DNA from: Apus apus
Taxonomy: Eukaryota > Chordata > Aves > Apodiformes > Apodidae
Assembly: GCF_020740795.1 (NCBI RefSeq)
Contig: NC_067301.1
Span: 62,001-126,000, forward strand
Reading direction: 5' to 3'
Length of the DNA: 64,000 nt
Below the pieces are notes generated by a model. That model did not search any database. It worked only from the letters and a program-made list of their open reading frames with translations, and was not told the origin of the DNA. The position numbers and the translations under genes were made by a program. Positions 1 through 13,920 of the stretch are shown piece by piece (within the stretch, counting starts at the first letter, position 1; every line of letters starts with the position of its first letter).

Positions 1-3000
1 AAGTCCATCTAAAACATTCACTAGCAGGCAGTAAGAAAATATTAGGAGAGCTCAGCATAGCTCATAGATCATGGTGGCAAGGGTGAGAAAGCAATGAGAG
101 ACCTTAGTAATTTAAGAATGCTGTCTGAACTACAGCTCAGGGTTCATCCTCATTCAAATGGAGCTTCACAAAACACAAGTCATGAAAATTTGAATAAATC
201 TGCAAGACATCTCCTAGGCAGCTTAGAGGTGCCCCTCTGACAAAGAACTGATACACAGTGATGTTATGAACATGAAGGTACAACAATTTAATGAACACTT
301 GACTGAGAATATATTGTTGCATACTGGGTTACAAAAAAAAAAAATCTTCTGTGACTAACGGGAACTCATTTACGTTGGGTGGTGCTGGAAGAATAAACAG
401 AGGAGCAGTACGCTTGAAAAAAAAAAAAAAAAACAAAAACGGGGAAGTGTCAGTTTTAAAGCTCATTATTTTTCTCCCAGGGAAGTGGCAAGCTTGCCTT
501 GCCAGGCTAAGGACTTGGCAGATCAAAGAACATGACATTTACAAGTCCCTCTAGAAAACATCTTGGAAAATACATGCTTGTGAAAACCATCTAAGATACA
601 GTCTCAGGGAAAAAGAAAGTGGATCCAAACCAATGAAAACTTTCCCATTCACAAAATGTCAGGATTCAGTGGCCAGTTGTGTATAAACCACCTATTTTGT
701 TGGGTTGGTTTACACTTTCCCCGAAATATTCTAATTCTGCATACATGACAGAAGTAATTTAAAAAAAAAAGTGAAGGCTGTCTATAGCTAGAGCTCAGTG
801 GGAGAGAAAGCATGATATGCAGACATCTTTGGTCACTAACTCCCTTAACTTTTTACAGGTACAGGTCCATTTCACTAATATTATTACAAAGAAACATTGG
901 CAGAAACATGTGCAGAGAGACTGCCAATATACTAATTTGATATGGACCCAAAATTAAACGAGAACTAAAGCAAGCAGAAAACCTGTAGATAATACTAAAG
1001 TGCCCCTCATCTATACGAACACCACCTTCAAATATATTTTTTCTACTTGAAATTAAAATGATAATAAAACCAAATTAAAATACTCCACAAGTCAACTGGA
1101 AATAGAGAATATACAGGTGCTGTAGAAAGGAAAAGGTGTGGTCTGGAGACCAAGGGGTGGATATGAGGATGATCTTCATGCAGCTGATACGTTGCTTTTT
1201 TTTGCACAAGGTCAATATTCTTTGAAAGCAACAGTATTCCATATGCAGATTTTATTCAATCTGGCTATCAAATTAATTACAGAAAGTCAGAAGAAACAGA
1301 CATCCGCATTGTAGCACAGCCAGGAGGAGAAAGTGAAACTCCTTATAAATGTAAGTGTATTAAATGTCCCTTAAACATTTACCAACCTTACTAGCATGTA
1401 ATCTGTTTAAAAGCAACTTACTTTTTAATCAGCTCTAAAATAAAAAAGCCCACAATAAAGTAGGACAGATTTATCAGTTGGGCAGAACTGCCATTAAAAT
1501 AAATGTATTTCCAGACTGTCGCCTTGTAACTGTATTGTTTACTTGGATATACAGTAGACAGTACTGTAACAGCAGGACAAAATGTTCACATGGACTATAT
1601 CTGGCAATACACAAGGTTGGCAGTAATTCATGAGTATTAGCCAGGTCTTCTTCTGCAGGTTAGGCAGACTCCAACACTATGAAAGACCATCACTAAGCAC
1701 AGTTGAAGGCTGGTATGAACTGCTAAGCCTGGAACAAGGGAATAGACTACTTATATCTGGGTTGGATGAACACGAAGGGAAGGTAAATTGATAGCATTTT
1801 AGAACTCATGTTTTTGTTCATGTGAGAAGCCCACCCAAGCTAGGAATGCAGAATCATGGCAGTGCTATGAGATCAAGGAAACTAGTTTGAGGAATGACAC
1901 CTCTTTATAAAAGGAACACATCTCAGCAATTCCACTCTGGAATGGTTATACCAGTAAAAAAAAAAACCAACAACAACAAAAAAACCACCAAACAAAAAAC
2001 CATATCCAACCACTCCCACTAACCCCCATGGCAGAGCTTTGATGCCTGCAGCATTGCAAATCAATCCTATGCTACAAACAAAATACTTTTGAAAGGACTC
2101 TTGACTGTGGGCAACTCTCAGCAGCCCAGCTGCATCCAGGACACTTCCAGGGACCAAACCACACACTACTTCTATTTCTGCTTAAACTTGGGTCTTGCCC
2201 AATGAAAGGCCTGGCTTTCTTCCACTGCAGCTCTATTAGCACTGCCACTGAATAGAATGTATGCAGACAGAGAAGGGACTGGCATTTCTTCTACAACAGG
2301 GGCTGTTGTCTCAGTCTGCTACATTCAGTTAAATGTTTACTTTGTTGTTTCACAACTCAACCGGAAGCTAAAGGTCAGAGAGGCCCCACCACAGAACAGA
2401 GATGTTGTCATTCATCTATTCACCTCAAGCCAAGATCCCAGTGGGGGACTACTGCTTTTCACTGTTTCTCTTCTTCCTCCAGGAGACAGACACCAGGTAG
2501 TAAATTAACTCTCCAGCAATTCTTCCAGTCTGGTTTCATATACCAGAAGAAACGTTAGAAGTCTGAGAGTATTCTATCAAGGTCCTGAAAGAGGAGTATG
2601 GCCACTATTTGTTCACTATGACTGGTTAGTGGAGAAAAATTAAACTCTTGGGAGTACCCCTGAAGACCTTGAAGCCTTTTTGGTATGCTTGAAAATGAGA
2701 GCTGTAGCAAAGATAGAGCTATAAGTGTGCAGAGCTTCCGGTGACACAGAACTTCTCTCCGCTTTAAATGAAGACCCTACTCAAATTGAGAGTCATTCAG
2801 AAACTTCATTTGCCAGTGCAAAAGTGAAATAACAACAACTGTTTAATAGTAAAGAGATTGTTACTCTTGGCTTGTTATGAATGGACAATCTGCAGTTTTG
2901 CTCTCAGTCGATGAAGTATGAATTCACTTGGAGAGCCACCTGGCCTCCTAACATGTTAAAAATAGCCATAAATGTTCTTAACCTGTACGTATTTTCTTCC

Positions 3001-5739
3001 TCTGTTCAATTAACGTGAGGAAAAAAAACCCCGAGTTTAGCCAATGAAAACCTATCATAATAAGAAGCTATTTCTTTCAAGTGGAATATGCATGGGTCAA
3101 ACAAACAATGTAATTTTCAGCTAATTGCAAACATGCTCTGAACTTGTGGAGAAAACACGGAATATTTAGTCCTGGAATGAATGAGTCCTCCTCTGACGAA
3201 ACTTTGACCGCATTGTTTCTGAGGATTGGAGCGGCCAGACGGTTATTGGGACACAGCCTGGGGTGGGCTGAGTCATACCCCAACAACACCTGTTTCACTC
3301 CACTGACTACAAGGAAACAGAGACAACCAGCTGCAAAGCAGAAGTCTATATTTGGACAGGCAAATCCTTCCTCCTTCCTGCTCTGTCTTTTCCTAAGCAC
3401 AGCATACAGTTCGCAGATTAATTAACTACTATAGGACCTGAAGAGACTGGTGTCTTTCTCAAAGACCATAACCTTGAAAACACAAAGTGAGACCTCTTCT
3501 GGCATACACAGGGGAATCCCAAATCTGGATGGATGGTTGGGGAACCCAAAAAAAACCCCACCACCATGGCTGACTGAGCAGATGTCTATTAACCCAACCT
3601 TCCACCTTCTACACATAAAATAAGCAATACTTGTTCTGTAGCTGATTAAAAGTGTGGGAGTCCCATGGAAACAGGTGAGCAACCTGTGCTCTCTTCTGAG
3701 ATGGCAAGTGTGTATCCAGCTCCCAGTCTCATTAAAAACTGAAAAATCCACCACTGCCCTTAGGAGGCAGCAGGATTACACATCTGACTGGAAACGCACA
3801 GAGTTCTTGAGGACTGTCCAGTCTATAAACAGCTAACCACATAACTCAGTGACACAATGAAAATCCCTGGACACGACTCAAAAATCTTCCTCAGAAAGCT
3901 CACAGGAACATTCCTGGGCCAGCTACTCCAGCCACAAGTACTCTCCTCATCACTGGATATGAGCTGTGTCATTCACAGCAACCTATGCCAGTAAGGTCCT
4001 AATAAGGCAAAGTTCAGGCTTTTACAGATCAGACCTGATCAGCCAGACCAGGCTCATCACTTCAAAAAGGTCAAAAGTCTTCAAATAATCTTCAAGTTCC
4101 CATATGACTGGGAGTATATTTTGACGAGTCAGCAGGACTTTAACTTCCAGGTCAAGACTATGATATGAGCAAAGAAAAGATCTTCCTACACAAACCACCT
4201 TATATCCCATACTCCTCTATTCAAACAGCATTTCAAGCTATTTGGAGATTGAAACACCACCACTAACAACCTGCAAGTGGGTAATATGACACAGAATGTT
4301 TTAACAATATTATTCTATTCCATTCTAATTCCACTGAATCACTCCATTTTACAAAATGGGAAACTGAGATGCAAAAGGGCTATTATTGTACTTAATTTGT
4401 AGTTTCATATTATATAAAAAAGTGCTGACTTCCTGTCACAGAAATAATGCAGGTAGATTTAGTACATTTTACTCAGTGTCACCTAAGACAGTAATGACTT
4501 GTGCTGTCCTGCAAACAAGTAGGCAAAAGTTAGCAAGAAGAGCCTCAGTGACAGAAATGAGCTGTGCTCGATTAGGACACTGCCTGTCATCTTTTGAGTC
4601 TTCCATGAAGGAAAATTTGAGTGCATATAGCAGCAGCAGCACAGAACAAGCATCAACAATATTTTGTGAAGAACCTGAAAAACCCCCACCTTTGTAAAGC
4701 ACAGAGATCCCATGCTCACCTCACAGTGCAGACCACATTAAAACAGTATAGTGCAGACACTTCTAGCTCTCTGCAACACTCAGCATAGCATTTCAAGCTG
4801 TGATCCAAAGCCTAATTTAATACAGCATAGGTATGTAACCTCAGCTCTGTTGTGTTGAGAAGGCTGCTGTTAAGGTGTGAGAAAGATAAGAAAAAGTAAA
4901 ATAATGGACAGAAGTGTAATCATCAAGACAGAAATAATAGGTCAATGATTCAAGGAAATACTGACATGAAAAGGTAACATAAAGCCAAAAAAATCTAACA
5001 AGAAAGAGAAAGCAAAGAAATTCTATGTTTTGTGCCACTTCCACTCTCCGAGGTTCCAGTGCTCCTGCAGATGTTCATGAAAGTGCTCTTCTCCCTTGAT
5101 TACAACCCACTAACATCCTCTCACAGTTGGAGGTAAGTGTTGTCATGAAAATGAGTGCCACACATCTTCCTTTACAGCCCTCCAGATGATTCATGAGCAA
5201 TTATATGAAAGTCATAAAATTGCTCATCTAGGAGTGTGACTCAGAAAACTAGGAAGTGACTTGTACTCCAGACCGTCTGTGTGGACCTTACAGTCTTTCA
5301 GCAGGATTCTTACAAGACCAAAACTATTTCTGAGACTGATTGCTTTGTGACACAAGCTCTGTTGTCATCTGATTAAAGAGACACTGTAAGGAGGAGAGAG
5401 GTGAGGCTTAGGGAACTAAGGATGAACACACACAATGTTTCACTGGCTGTGTTTACTTTTACACATACACTATGAACATATTCCCAACAGCCTATTACCA
5501 CACAACTGAATGCAAATAGCAGTTTGCTGATGTTATGACAGTAAATAAGAACCCCCAAACTTAGGTCTATAAGCATAACCACTCAAAATTATGTATTACA
5601 AAGATGAACATTATCTACCACTTGATAATAAGTAGGAATTAATATGGCAAAATATCTTTAAAACACTACCTGTATCTGTAAAGGACTTCCAGGCACTTTG
5701 CGAGCTTATTGTTTGGATTCCTCCCAGTCAGGAACTTAG
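1..5739. other. Intergenic DNA upstream of ERRFI1, left part
   Basis: No exon, RNA gene or clear transposon was recognised here. Open frames are short and look like chance. Simple sequence includes an A run at 417-434 and an A-rich CAA-type stretch at about 1956-2000. One consensus AP-1 heptamer (TGAGTCA) lies near 3270. In human the neighbour on this side of ERRFI1 is SLC45A1 after a long non-coding interval, so a desert is expected. Conserved enhancers could be hidden here but cannot be seen from one sequence. Confidence 0.6.
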
Positions 5740-6750
5740 TGTCCTGGTTTGGGCCTAACACAACAACAAAGAAAACCATGTGGCTGCTCATTCAACTCCC
5801 CCCACAAACACACTCTGGGATGAGGAGGTCAAACCCAACTACAAGCTCATGGGTTGAGACAAAGGGCAAGAAGGGTTCTTCACTAATTAAGGTCCCGGGC
5901 AAAACAGACTCAACTTGGGGAAAAAATAACAACTTATCAAACACACACAGGACACAGACAACACACAGAGCAGGCCTTACATACGTTACCTCCACCCCTC
6001 CCTTCTTCCCAGGCCCAAATCACTTTGTTCCCCATTTCTCTCCCTCCTTCCCCCCAGCAGCATGGGGGGATGGGGTTTAGAGTCACTTAACAGGCTGGTG
6101 GTTCCTGCCACTCCTTCCTCCTCAGGAAGAAAGATTCCTTACAGTCCCCCCCTGCTTCCCCCACAGGGTCCCTCACATGGGAGAGAGTCCTGCACGAACC
6201 TCTCCTTCATGAGTCCTTCCCACGAGGTCCGGAGCTGCTCCAGCGCTGCCCACAGAGTCACAGGCTTCAGGAGCAGGCACCTCCCCTGGCCCGAGGGCTT
6301 CCACAGCTGTGTCATCCGAGTCCACTGACAGCAAATTAAAGTCCACTGGCAGCAAAATCCCAGTCCAGTGACCCCAAGTTCACCCATCCTGACACCTTCA
6401 GGGAATGTTCCACCACGTTCCTCCATGGATGCAGGGGAACAGCAGCCACCTCGCCATGGGTTGCAGGGAAACATCTGCTTGGGCACCTTCTTCCCGTTCT
6501 TCCTCACCAACCACAGGATCTTCACACCGCAGCACTGCCTTTCACCTCTCCAGCTCAGATCTTCTTTTTTACTTACTGCTCGCTCTGCTCAGGTCTTTTA
6601 TCAGTTCTTTTGTATTTTAATTGCAGAGGCGCATCTACTGTCTCTCTCTTGGCTGGTTTTGGAGCGGGGGAGCTTCTCAGCTTCTTACCAGAGCCACCCC
6701 TGGGGCCCTTCCCCCACTACCAAAAAAACCCGCCAACCGAAACCAGCACA
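5740..6750 (-). mobile_element. Solo LTR of an ERVL-type endogenous retrovirus
   Basis: About 1.0 kb bounded by TGTCCTGGTTT on the left and AAACCAGCACA on the right, which are near-perfect inverted ends with TG...CA termini. Read on the minus strand it starts TGTGCTGGTTT, and its 3' half carries stretches I recognise from neoavian ERVL LTRs, such as CCCCAAGTTGAGTCTG and TTTTGCCCGGGACC. An internal partial tandem duplication of about 20 bp around 6331-6366 (repeated CAGTGGACT) is also visible. No gag, pol or env remnants flank it, so it is a solo LTR left by recombination. Flanks CTTAG and CTAAA are at best a decayed 5-bp target duplication. The longer open frames inside it are LTR sequence, not genes. 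Confidence 0.8.
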
Positions 6751-9700
6751 CTAAAGGCACATCAGTGTTAAACTTCTTTCTGGATGCTGAGTACTACTGT
6801 AGATTGAACATCATCCAAACACTGTATAATTCACAGACACATGATACGGTCATTTTCTGCAATGCACATACCAAGGAAGCAAAAAGTAAACTTCATCTTT
6901 CCTACAACTTCACTACTGTTCAGTCTTACTGCCTGTTCTTTATAGTAAGTGCTTCATTATAGTATGTAGGTGGAATCTGGAAACGAAAGACCGTTCCTCA
7001 GTCATGGCTATGCCATGTGCCGAGAAGTTAATTTCATTATTCATGCATTCCCAGAAGAGATCAGATGGACACGGGCACAGCCATAAAATCAACACTCTAG
7101 TAGTTTTCATATGGGGATTATTTCTTATCAGCAAGAAAGGTAAACTGCACCCATTCTGTCAGGGGCCACTGGCCCCTGTTGTGGGGTAGATCAGGGTAAA
7201 ACTACTCATGAATGAACTTTTCAGATTGTAAAAAGATGAACCACAGAGGCAGAAGGTAGAGCTTCAAATTCTGAAGTTTGTGGGATCTAGGTTTATACTA
7301 CCACACTAACGCTTTTACTCATCTTTAGTAACCACAGCATGATGGCAGCAAACTGAGATGCCCTTGAAAAAAACTCGGTGTTTAACAATTTCAGTTAGAC
7401 CAAGTCTGGTTACACTTTTTGGCATGAATTGCCAGAAAACGTCTGTTTTAAGAAGTAACTACTACAATTAAAGTGATATATGAGATTAGCAATGTCTTTG
7501 ACATGTAACTTCATACCCTCATGGGCATGTTTGCAGGTGAAGACAAACTGAACTGCAAGCAAGCAATGCGAGTTGGAGTATAAATTGTGACACAGGAAAT
7601 ATCAACCAACTTACCAATCAGATACAAACCCAATTCTAGAAAAGCTGTCTCTTAGCACTTCTGGTTTGCAGCAACCAACAGCCCAAAGCATTAGGCTGAC
7701 AATGAATGAGCAGGAGAGCACTGAGGTATTTCCAACGCGCTGAGACCTGCACACCACGGTGCGGAGCTAGAGACCGAGCCTGCCGTGGCGTTCATTCTCA
7801 GATGACTCTACAGCACTTGCAGTCAAGACGAGAACAGCCTGTTCACCCACGCTACCCTCACCTTTACCTGAGGAATGCGAATGATGCTTCACTGCACTGC
7901 CTATCACACAAACTTTGCACCGGGCAGAAGTGTGAGAAACAGCCTCAACCCATCTGCACAGAATGAGAGGAAAGAACTGCAAGGATACAGAAGCAGTACA
8001 TGATGACACAAATTCTACCATGTCGTTGCTTTTGTCCAACAGCTTGGCCAGCTCTCCAAGCTGCCATTTCACAGCTGTGCCACACTAACTCTGGCACAAA
8101 GATGGCAGAAGGGACAGGGGGCACTGCCTGTTTAATCTAGTTTACAGAGTGCTGCTCCTGCATATCTAACTACAGCCTTGGATTCATGTTTTTAGGTTCT
8201 GCCCACTAACAATTATCACTTCTCTCTTCACATTGAAATCCACCGTTCCCAAAAAGAAGCCAGGAGTTTCACTGAGGGAGCAATAACAATGAAATGTAAA
8301 GGCTGACTCTGAACTATCTATGTAAAGTTCAAAGTAATTTCTTGCTAACCTTGACTCTTTAAAAACTTTCTAAACATTTTTTAGCACTGTATTTTAAGTC
8401 GACTACAGGAAGCACAAACAGGAAAGTCCAGGAGAAGCCTTGTCTACCCCTCAGGCACTTCCTGCACTAGTGACAAAAGCCTAATGCAGAACTGCTAAGA
8501 AAATGCTTCATGTTTTGCTTATGCCTTTCCTTCCTTTTAGGTAAGAAACAGTTGTTCATAAGAAACTGCAGTCTGGTAGCAACAATGCTCACCTCTGCAT
8601 CATTGTATCTGGCTAGTCACAGAGCTGCTGGGAGCAGGTCTCAAACCAAGTTTGGGAGTAACCTTAGAGCATGAGCCAAATCAAAGACAAGTTCTTAATT
8701 TTCCCTCTGACTTCAAGCAAGAGTGGGTGCTTCCTAGTCACTTGATCTACTAGGCCAACCTCTGCTGAAAGGAAATTACCTATGCTCCTCTCTACTAGCC
8801 TTGTAATCACATAGCTGATGGAAGAAAAAGCTCAATGGTCCCTTTAATGAGAAAGCAGATTATTCACACATTCCCAGGTTAAAAACACACAACAAACAAT
8901 TGAAAATGCCACAAATTGTGCCTGATCATAATTACAGTTAACAGTGAGCTCTCTCTTCCTGTTCAGACATCAAGACAATAAAAGCAACAATAGATACAAA
9001 GGCAAAACATTCACAAAAAGTTTTTTACAAATATTAATCTCTTTTTTCCTTCCCATGCTGTATATACAGTAGCTTAAAGGGCCTTACTTTAAATTTGTGG
9101 AGCAAAACCTGTAGATTAAGTCTCAGTGTGTGTTTCCTCCAGCTACAATTTGACTCTACATTGAAGTAAGGCATTTTCCATCCCTGCTTCACTTCCACTG
9201 ACAGAAAAGGAGTATGTGCACCAGCAGGTAGACAAAGCACACTCTATTTAAGGTATGTGACCTGGATGACTGGAGAAGCAGGATCCTGAAGTATCTGCTG
9301 CTTAATCTGGACACTGCATCTGATCTCTGCTGAGCATCAGTGATGCTTCTCTGCACTGTTACCTTTCTCATGATGATTTGTGCTTGCCTACTCTCACTGA
9401 AATCTCTACATCCTAAGTAATCAGCACACTTCTCTACTGTTCCCCACAGTTCCTGCCAATCTTTAACATGGAAAAAACAGAGAGTAAAGGCTTAGTGCTC
9501 TTAACCATAAGAGTTATTGCGCGTGTATTCACACAACTCACAAAGAGGGAAGGAAGGGGAAAAAAAAACAACACAAAACCCACAAAACTCACACTGGACT
9601 CAGAGAAAGCTTCTGTTAGTTTAGGACAGGTTTTAGTGAAGACTTCAAGATGTTCTCACAGCTCACTGAAAAAACAGCACACAGGTTTTTCTCTTTAGGT

Positions 9701-10942
9701 AAATATGGAGTCTTAAGTCTCTCATTTCATGATGGTCATTACCACACAGGTAGGATTCATACGCATGTTTCTGCTAGCTTTCTAGTGTTCAATATTGTCC
9801 ACAGAGCTTTCAATACTCCTTCCTCAAAAAACGTTAGCCATTTTGCCACAAGTCTTGCTGCTGGGAGGGCTTTTCTGTAATGTCAGGAAACACAACCTAT
9901 GTTAAAATCCTTCAGCAATAAGTTACAGATTCTTCTGTGTCACAATAGAAATCAGAAGGCAAAGACCTTTTTTTACAAGAGAAAACTTTCTAGAAGGCCT
10001 GGATAGGGTGGGGCAGACTGCAGCAGGAGAATCTTGCTTGTGCTGAGTGATTTCAGAGTGCAGGAGACAGATAATGCACATAAATCAGCAGTGCCTTGGG
10101 CTCCAGTTGTAACAGCATTTCTCATCATCAGAAAACATTGGGAGAAAGAGCCTGTGCCTGACAAGAAATAAAATCAGGCAGGGAATGTAGCTTTCCACAA
10201 CACATTCTAAGCTGAGAGAAAGCAAATCAAGGTGTTCAGTGACTGACTTCTTCAGCTAATGCTAAGACCACAAAAGACATGATGAGTCCTGGGGCATGAA
10301 GAGGAGATAAGCCCTCTAAAATGCCCCTAGTCTTTCAGCTCATTAACAACATCTTGGTAGCATCAATTCAAACCAAATCAGTTCCTCTAATCCATCCTAA
10401 AATAGTTCTAATGCCACATTCCTTCTGAAGGAGGTTTATCTTGCCTGATTTTTCACTAGTACAGGCACAGACATACCCCACAGCGTCAATCTTCTGTCTA
10501 CCCTCTCTTTTCACAGGCTGGTAGCCTAACTCCACCAGCATTATTCCTCCAGGTGATGGATCCACACTACTCTATTCGCAGCTCCTTCCAGATTGCAACT
10601 TTCTGCTGCAAGATGCTGAAAGCATCCACAACTTCATGGCAAAATGACATCAAAAGTGACATCAGACTGTGTCCATAGCAGTGTCTCAACAGTACATGAA
10701 CCTATGCAGCTTTGCACAACACAGTGCAGTTACTGTGCAGGGGCATCAGACAGGATCATCATGAAAGTGGCAGTGCACTTCTAAAGCCAAGTCCTGAACA
10801 CAGATATATTCATAAATAACATCTGCCACATCTGAAAAATCATAGAGTAACTTCAGTGGGTTTTACAAACAGTGAAGCCCGCCACTCCTGACCGCACCAA
10901 TTCAATGTGTTCCAGTCAATTAACATAAATCCTTTTAATCTT
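6751..10942. other. Intergenic DNA, nothing recognised
   Basis: Unique AT-moderate sequence with no splice-flanked exon or repeat that I can name. The frame at 7767-8072 on the minus strand has a protein-like stretch but no supporting signals. Confidence 0.5.
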
Positions 10943-11222
10943 AGAATCACAGAATGGTTGGGGTTGGAAGGGATCTTAAAGATAACCTAGTTCCAACCCC
11001 CTCCTGCATAGGCAGGGACACCTCCCACTAGATCAGGTTGCTCCAAGCCCCATCCAGTCTGGCCTTGAACACTTCCAGGGATGGGGCTTCTGCAACTTCC
11101 TTGGGCAACCTGTTCCAGGGTCTCACCACCCTCATACTAAATATTTTCCTCCAAATGCCTAAGATAAATCTCCCCTCTTCCAGTTTTGATCCATTACCTC
11201 TTGTCCTTCTTCTAAGAAAGAA
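10943..11222 (-). mobile_element. CR1 LINE 3' fragment
   Basis: On the plus strand it starts AGAATCACAGAATGGTTGGG and runs through GGTTGGAAGGGATCTTAAAG, CCAACCCCCTCCTGCA, CTTGAACACTTCCAGGG and GGGCAACCTGTTCCAGGG. This is the reverse complement of the 3' end of avian CR1, so the element lies on the minus strand with its 3' terminus on the left. It is 5'-truncated, as nearly all CR1 copies are, and well conserved, so it is a fairly young copy. Confidence 0.93.
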
Positions 11223-12458
11223 CAGATTACATTACATTGTACTCCCCCGCTACAGAAAGTTGAAACCATAGTTGCTTCTCTGAGAGATGATATTTTCATC
11301 GTAAGCTAGAGAAACATGCGAGTAATTTAGGTAAAAATGCAGAAAAAATGTCTGCCATTTGGAATATTTTTATTGCTTCAGAACAGGGACCATTCTTCGT
11401 GATTTAACACATTATGGCACCTGGAAGACATCTGTCTGTCCCAAGTCTTGAACCCTTTGAGATCTGCCACCTTGCATCAGCAAACTCAAACGCTAGTAGT
11501 ATCATCACAGGCTTTAAAATAAATAAGTAAACAAAATCCCTTTTAACAAGGTTTTAACTATGTCTAAAATCTGCTGTCACCTATGTGGGGCTGCAGGACA
11601 AACTCAAACAACCTGGGGCCTATATTCTACATAAAGAGTTCTGCCCAAGGTCAAAAAAGCACTCTGCATTCTAAACCATCTCTTTCAAAGTCTTACTGAA
11701 AAACTGTAAACATTTGATTTCATCATACTGAGAACTTGTATGGTAGCTTACTAGAATATACAAGAAAGTGAGTATTCTTATAAATTAAAAGATTTGGAGG
11801 AATACAATGTAGTATCATTCTTGGGCTTTCCAGGCATGCCTTCCCCTAGGAGAATCCTATCTCTTAGCAAATATATATCTATTTTCCTGATGATGCAAGT
11901 GTTCCTTACTACTTCAGGACACATTCTGTTCCTCATGCTGGTGAATGACAGGCTCATGAAAGACTTAAGTAGCTACAGGAAAATAAGACATTAGAACCAC
12001 CTTTAACTGTTTATCTTTGTTGGGCAACGCTATGCTTATTTAGCACTCAAAAAACGAGATACTTAGAGACAAATGTGCCTCAGTGTGTTACACTTAAAGA
12101 CTGATTCTTCCAAGTTGCCTTTTCCCTTTCCATGCAGTCTATGGCACACTGATTTACAGATAACCGATAATACTTCCTGTAAACAAAACCATGTAAAATG
12201 AGATTTCAATAAATAATGGGATTTTTTTTTTAATCCACAAAATAAATCCGACACACACCCACCAAATGGTTTGCTGTTTAAGAATCAGACTGCCTGCAAG
12301 TATTGCTGTGCTCTGTCTGCCTCTACAAAAGGAGATAAATCTTACCAAGCAATAATTGGAACAGGGAGCAAACTGTACCGTCAGCTGAGCTACTGCAGGT
12401 ATACCCTGCTACGGTTCCCTTACTTACCATGGCTTACGTGCTAAATAAACTGACCCGA

Positions 12459-12598
12459 TGAGTCAGACATTGCAACAAAATGATGTCATGCGTAAAAAAT
12501 CTGAACTAGTAACCTCCAATTTTCTTTGAACACTTGGGAATAACCCCTATATTAGTCAGGGAGTAGCAAGCACAAGCTGCCACTTCCTTGGTGAGTCA
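12459..12598. promoter_or_regulatory. Possible AP-1/CRE-rich enhancer
   Basis: Two consensus AP-1 heptamers TGAGTCA (12459-12465 and 12592-12598) flank a CRE-like TGATGTCA (12481-12488) within 140 bp. ERRFI1 is known as an immediate-early, stress- and EGF-inducible gene, so an upstream AP-1 element would fit. The link to ERRFI1, about 18 kb away, is inference only. Confidence 0.3.
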
Positions 12599-13885
12599 TG
12601 AACAGAAGAGACTTGGCATCTCTTACAGCTTTGTGTAACCCTCCTCCTCATGTTCTTCCACCACAGGCCCATGTTTCCCAAACTGGGCACACAGTACAAG
12701 CACATCTGTGACGCTGGCTACATTCCTGCTACATCCCATCAATGACTCAAAGTGTGCCCAAATCGACTAGTGTTCCATGACCTCTGCTCGTCTGTGTTTA
12801 CATACATCTATCCATTAAAACAGATGCATTTCTGCATTGGATCTTTATCTAACTAACCTGAAGATAACTCCTCAAGTGTCTAAGTTAAGTAGTCTAGTCT
12901 TATACTTCCTGTAGGTGTTTTGCATCAACAGAACTCACTTCCAGTCCCTCATTAAATATACCAAATTACAAACAGCACTATTCCAATTATTCAGTCTTCA
13001 CTGGCTTTGTCAGTCCTGCTGTCAAAAGGCAAACTTCAAAAACCTGCTGTCTTGGGAGATGTTTCTGAAAGCTTCTCTTCAAGCAATAGGCACTGTAGAT
13101 TAATACCAGGCCTACTCAAAATGTGTGGCTATTTGTCAAGGCCAAACACCCACCAAATTGTCTCCCACAGATCTTTCCCTGCATGAATTACCAACTGAAC
13201 CTTTTGAAAGCTGCTAATACACTTACGGTAAGCACTAAACACAGTCTAGAGACATCTGCCAGTATCCAGGAAGGCAGGGCCTGAAGAAATGTACGATGTG
13301 TGCTACAGTTACACAACATTAGTAGTTTTAAGAAACATAAGGCAGGATCACCAACTGTATTTAATTGCAGGCTAAAATTTTGTTCAGTCAACGCTTCAAC
13401 GCATTTATCACTGGTAAGGTTTGAAAAGGTGGGATCCATTCGATTGGTTTTGGCTTTGTTGTTATTTCTTAATGTAAGTCAGAACTGGATCACTGATTGC
13501 ACATGAGAGTTAACATCTCCAATACAGATTAAAAAAAATACCAGCTAGAATAGACACTTACTTCCTGGCAATGCATCAGTCTTCAAGTTGGCATTTGCCC
13601 TAGTCACTACAGATAGCAAATCTCAATGGACATGCATAAGCATTTATAGCTATCAAAATGAAAATTAATTCAGTAAAACTTCCTCTCTCTACAAAAAACA
13701 CAAGAGCAAAGGTTTACTCTCCCATCCTTCCTGGTTTTCTGATGCTTTACTCCTCTGCATGGATCACTAAGACACCAAAAAGACTGAAACTTCAGCAATC
13801 CCACACAGTCCCAAACAGGTGAGTTTATGAAAGGTAATTCTGTGCAAGATGCTCTTATGAAAAACACAGAACAGAAAAGAACACG

Positions 13886-13920
13886 AAGTGTGTCATCAAG
13901 GCAAGTGTGTCATCAATGGC
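13886..13920. repeat. 17-bp tandem duplication, two copies
   Basis: Copy one AAGTGTGTCATCAAGGC is followed directly by AAGTGTGTCATCAATGGC, which differs by one inserted base. This looks like a small replication-slippage duplication with no gene nearby. Confidence 0.85.

Noticed and set aside
6139..6754. 128-codon frames on both strands
   Set aside because: They lie wholly inside the solo LTR and do not resemble retroviral proteins.
7767..8072. 101-codon minus-strand frame
   Set aside because: A few protein-like residues at the start, but no splice or promoter signals and no recognised family.
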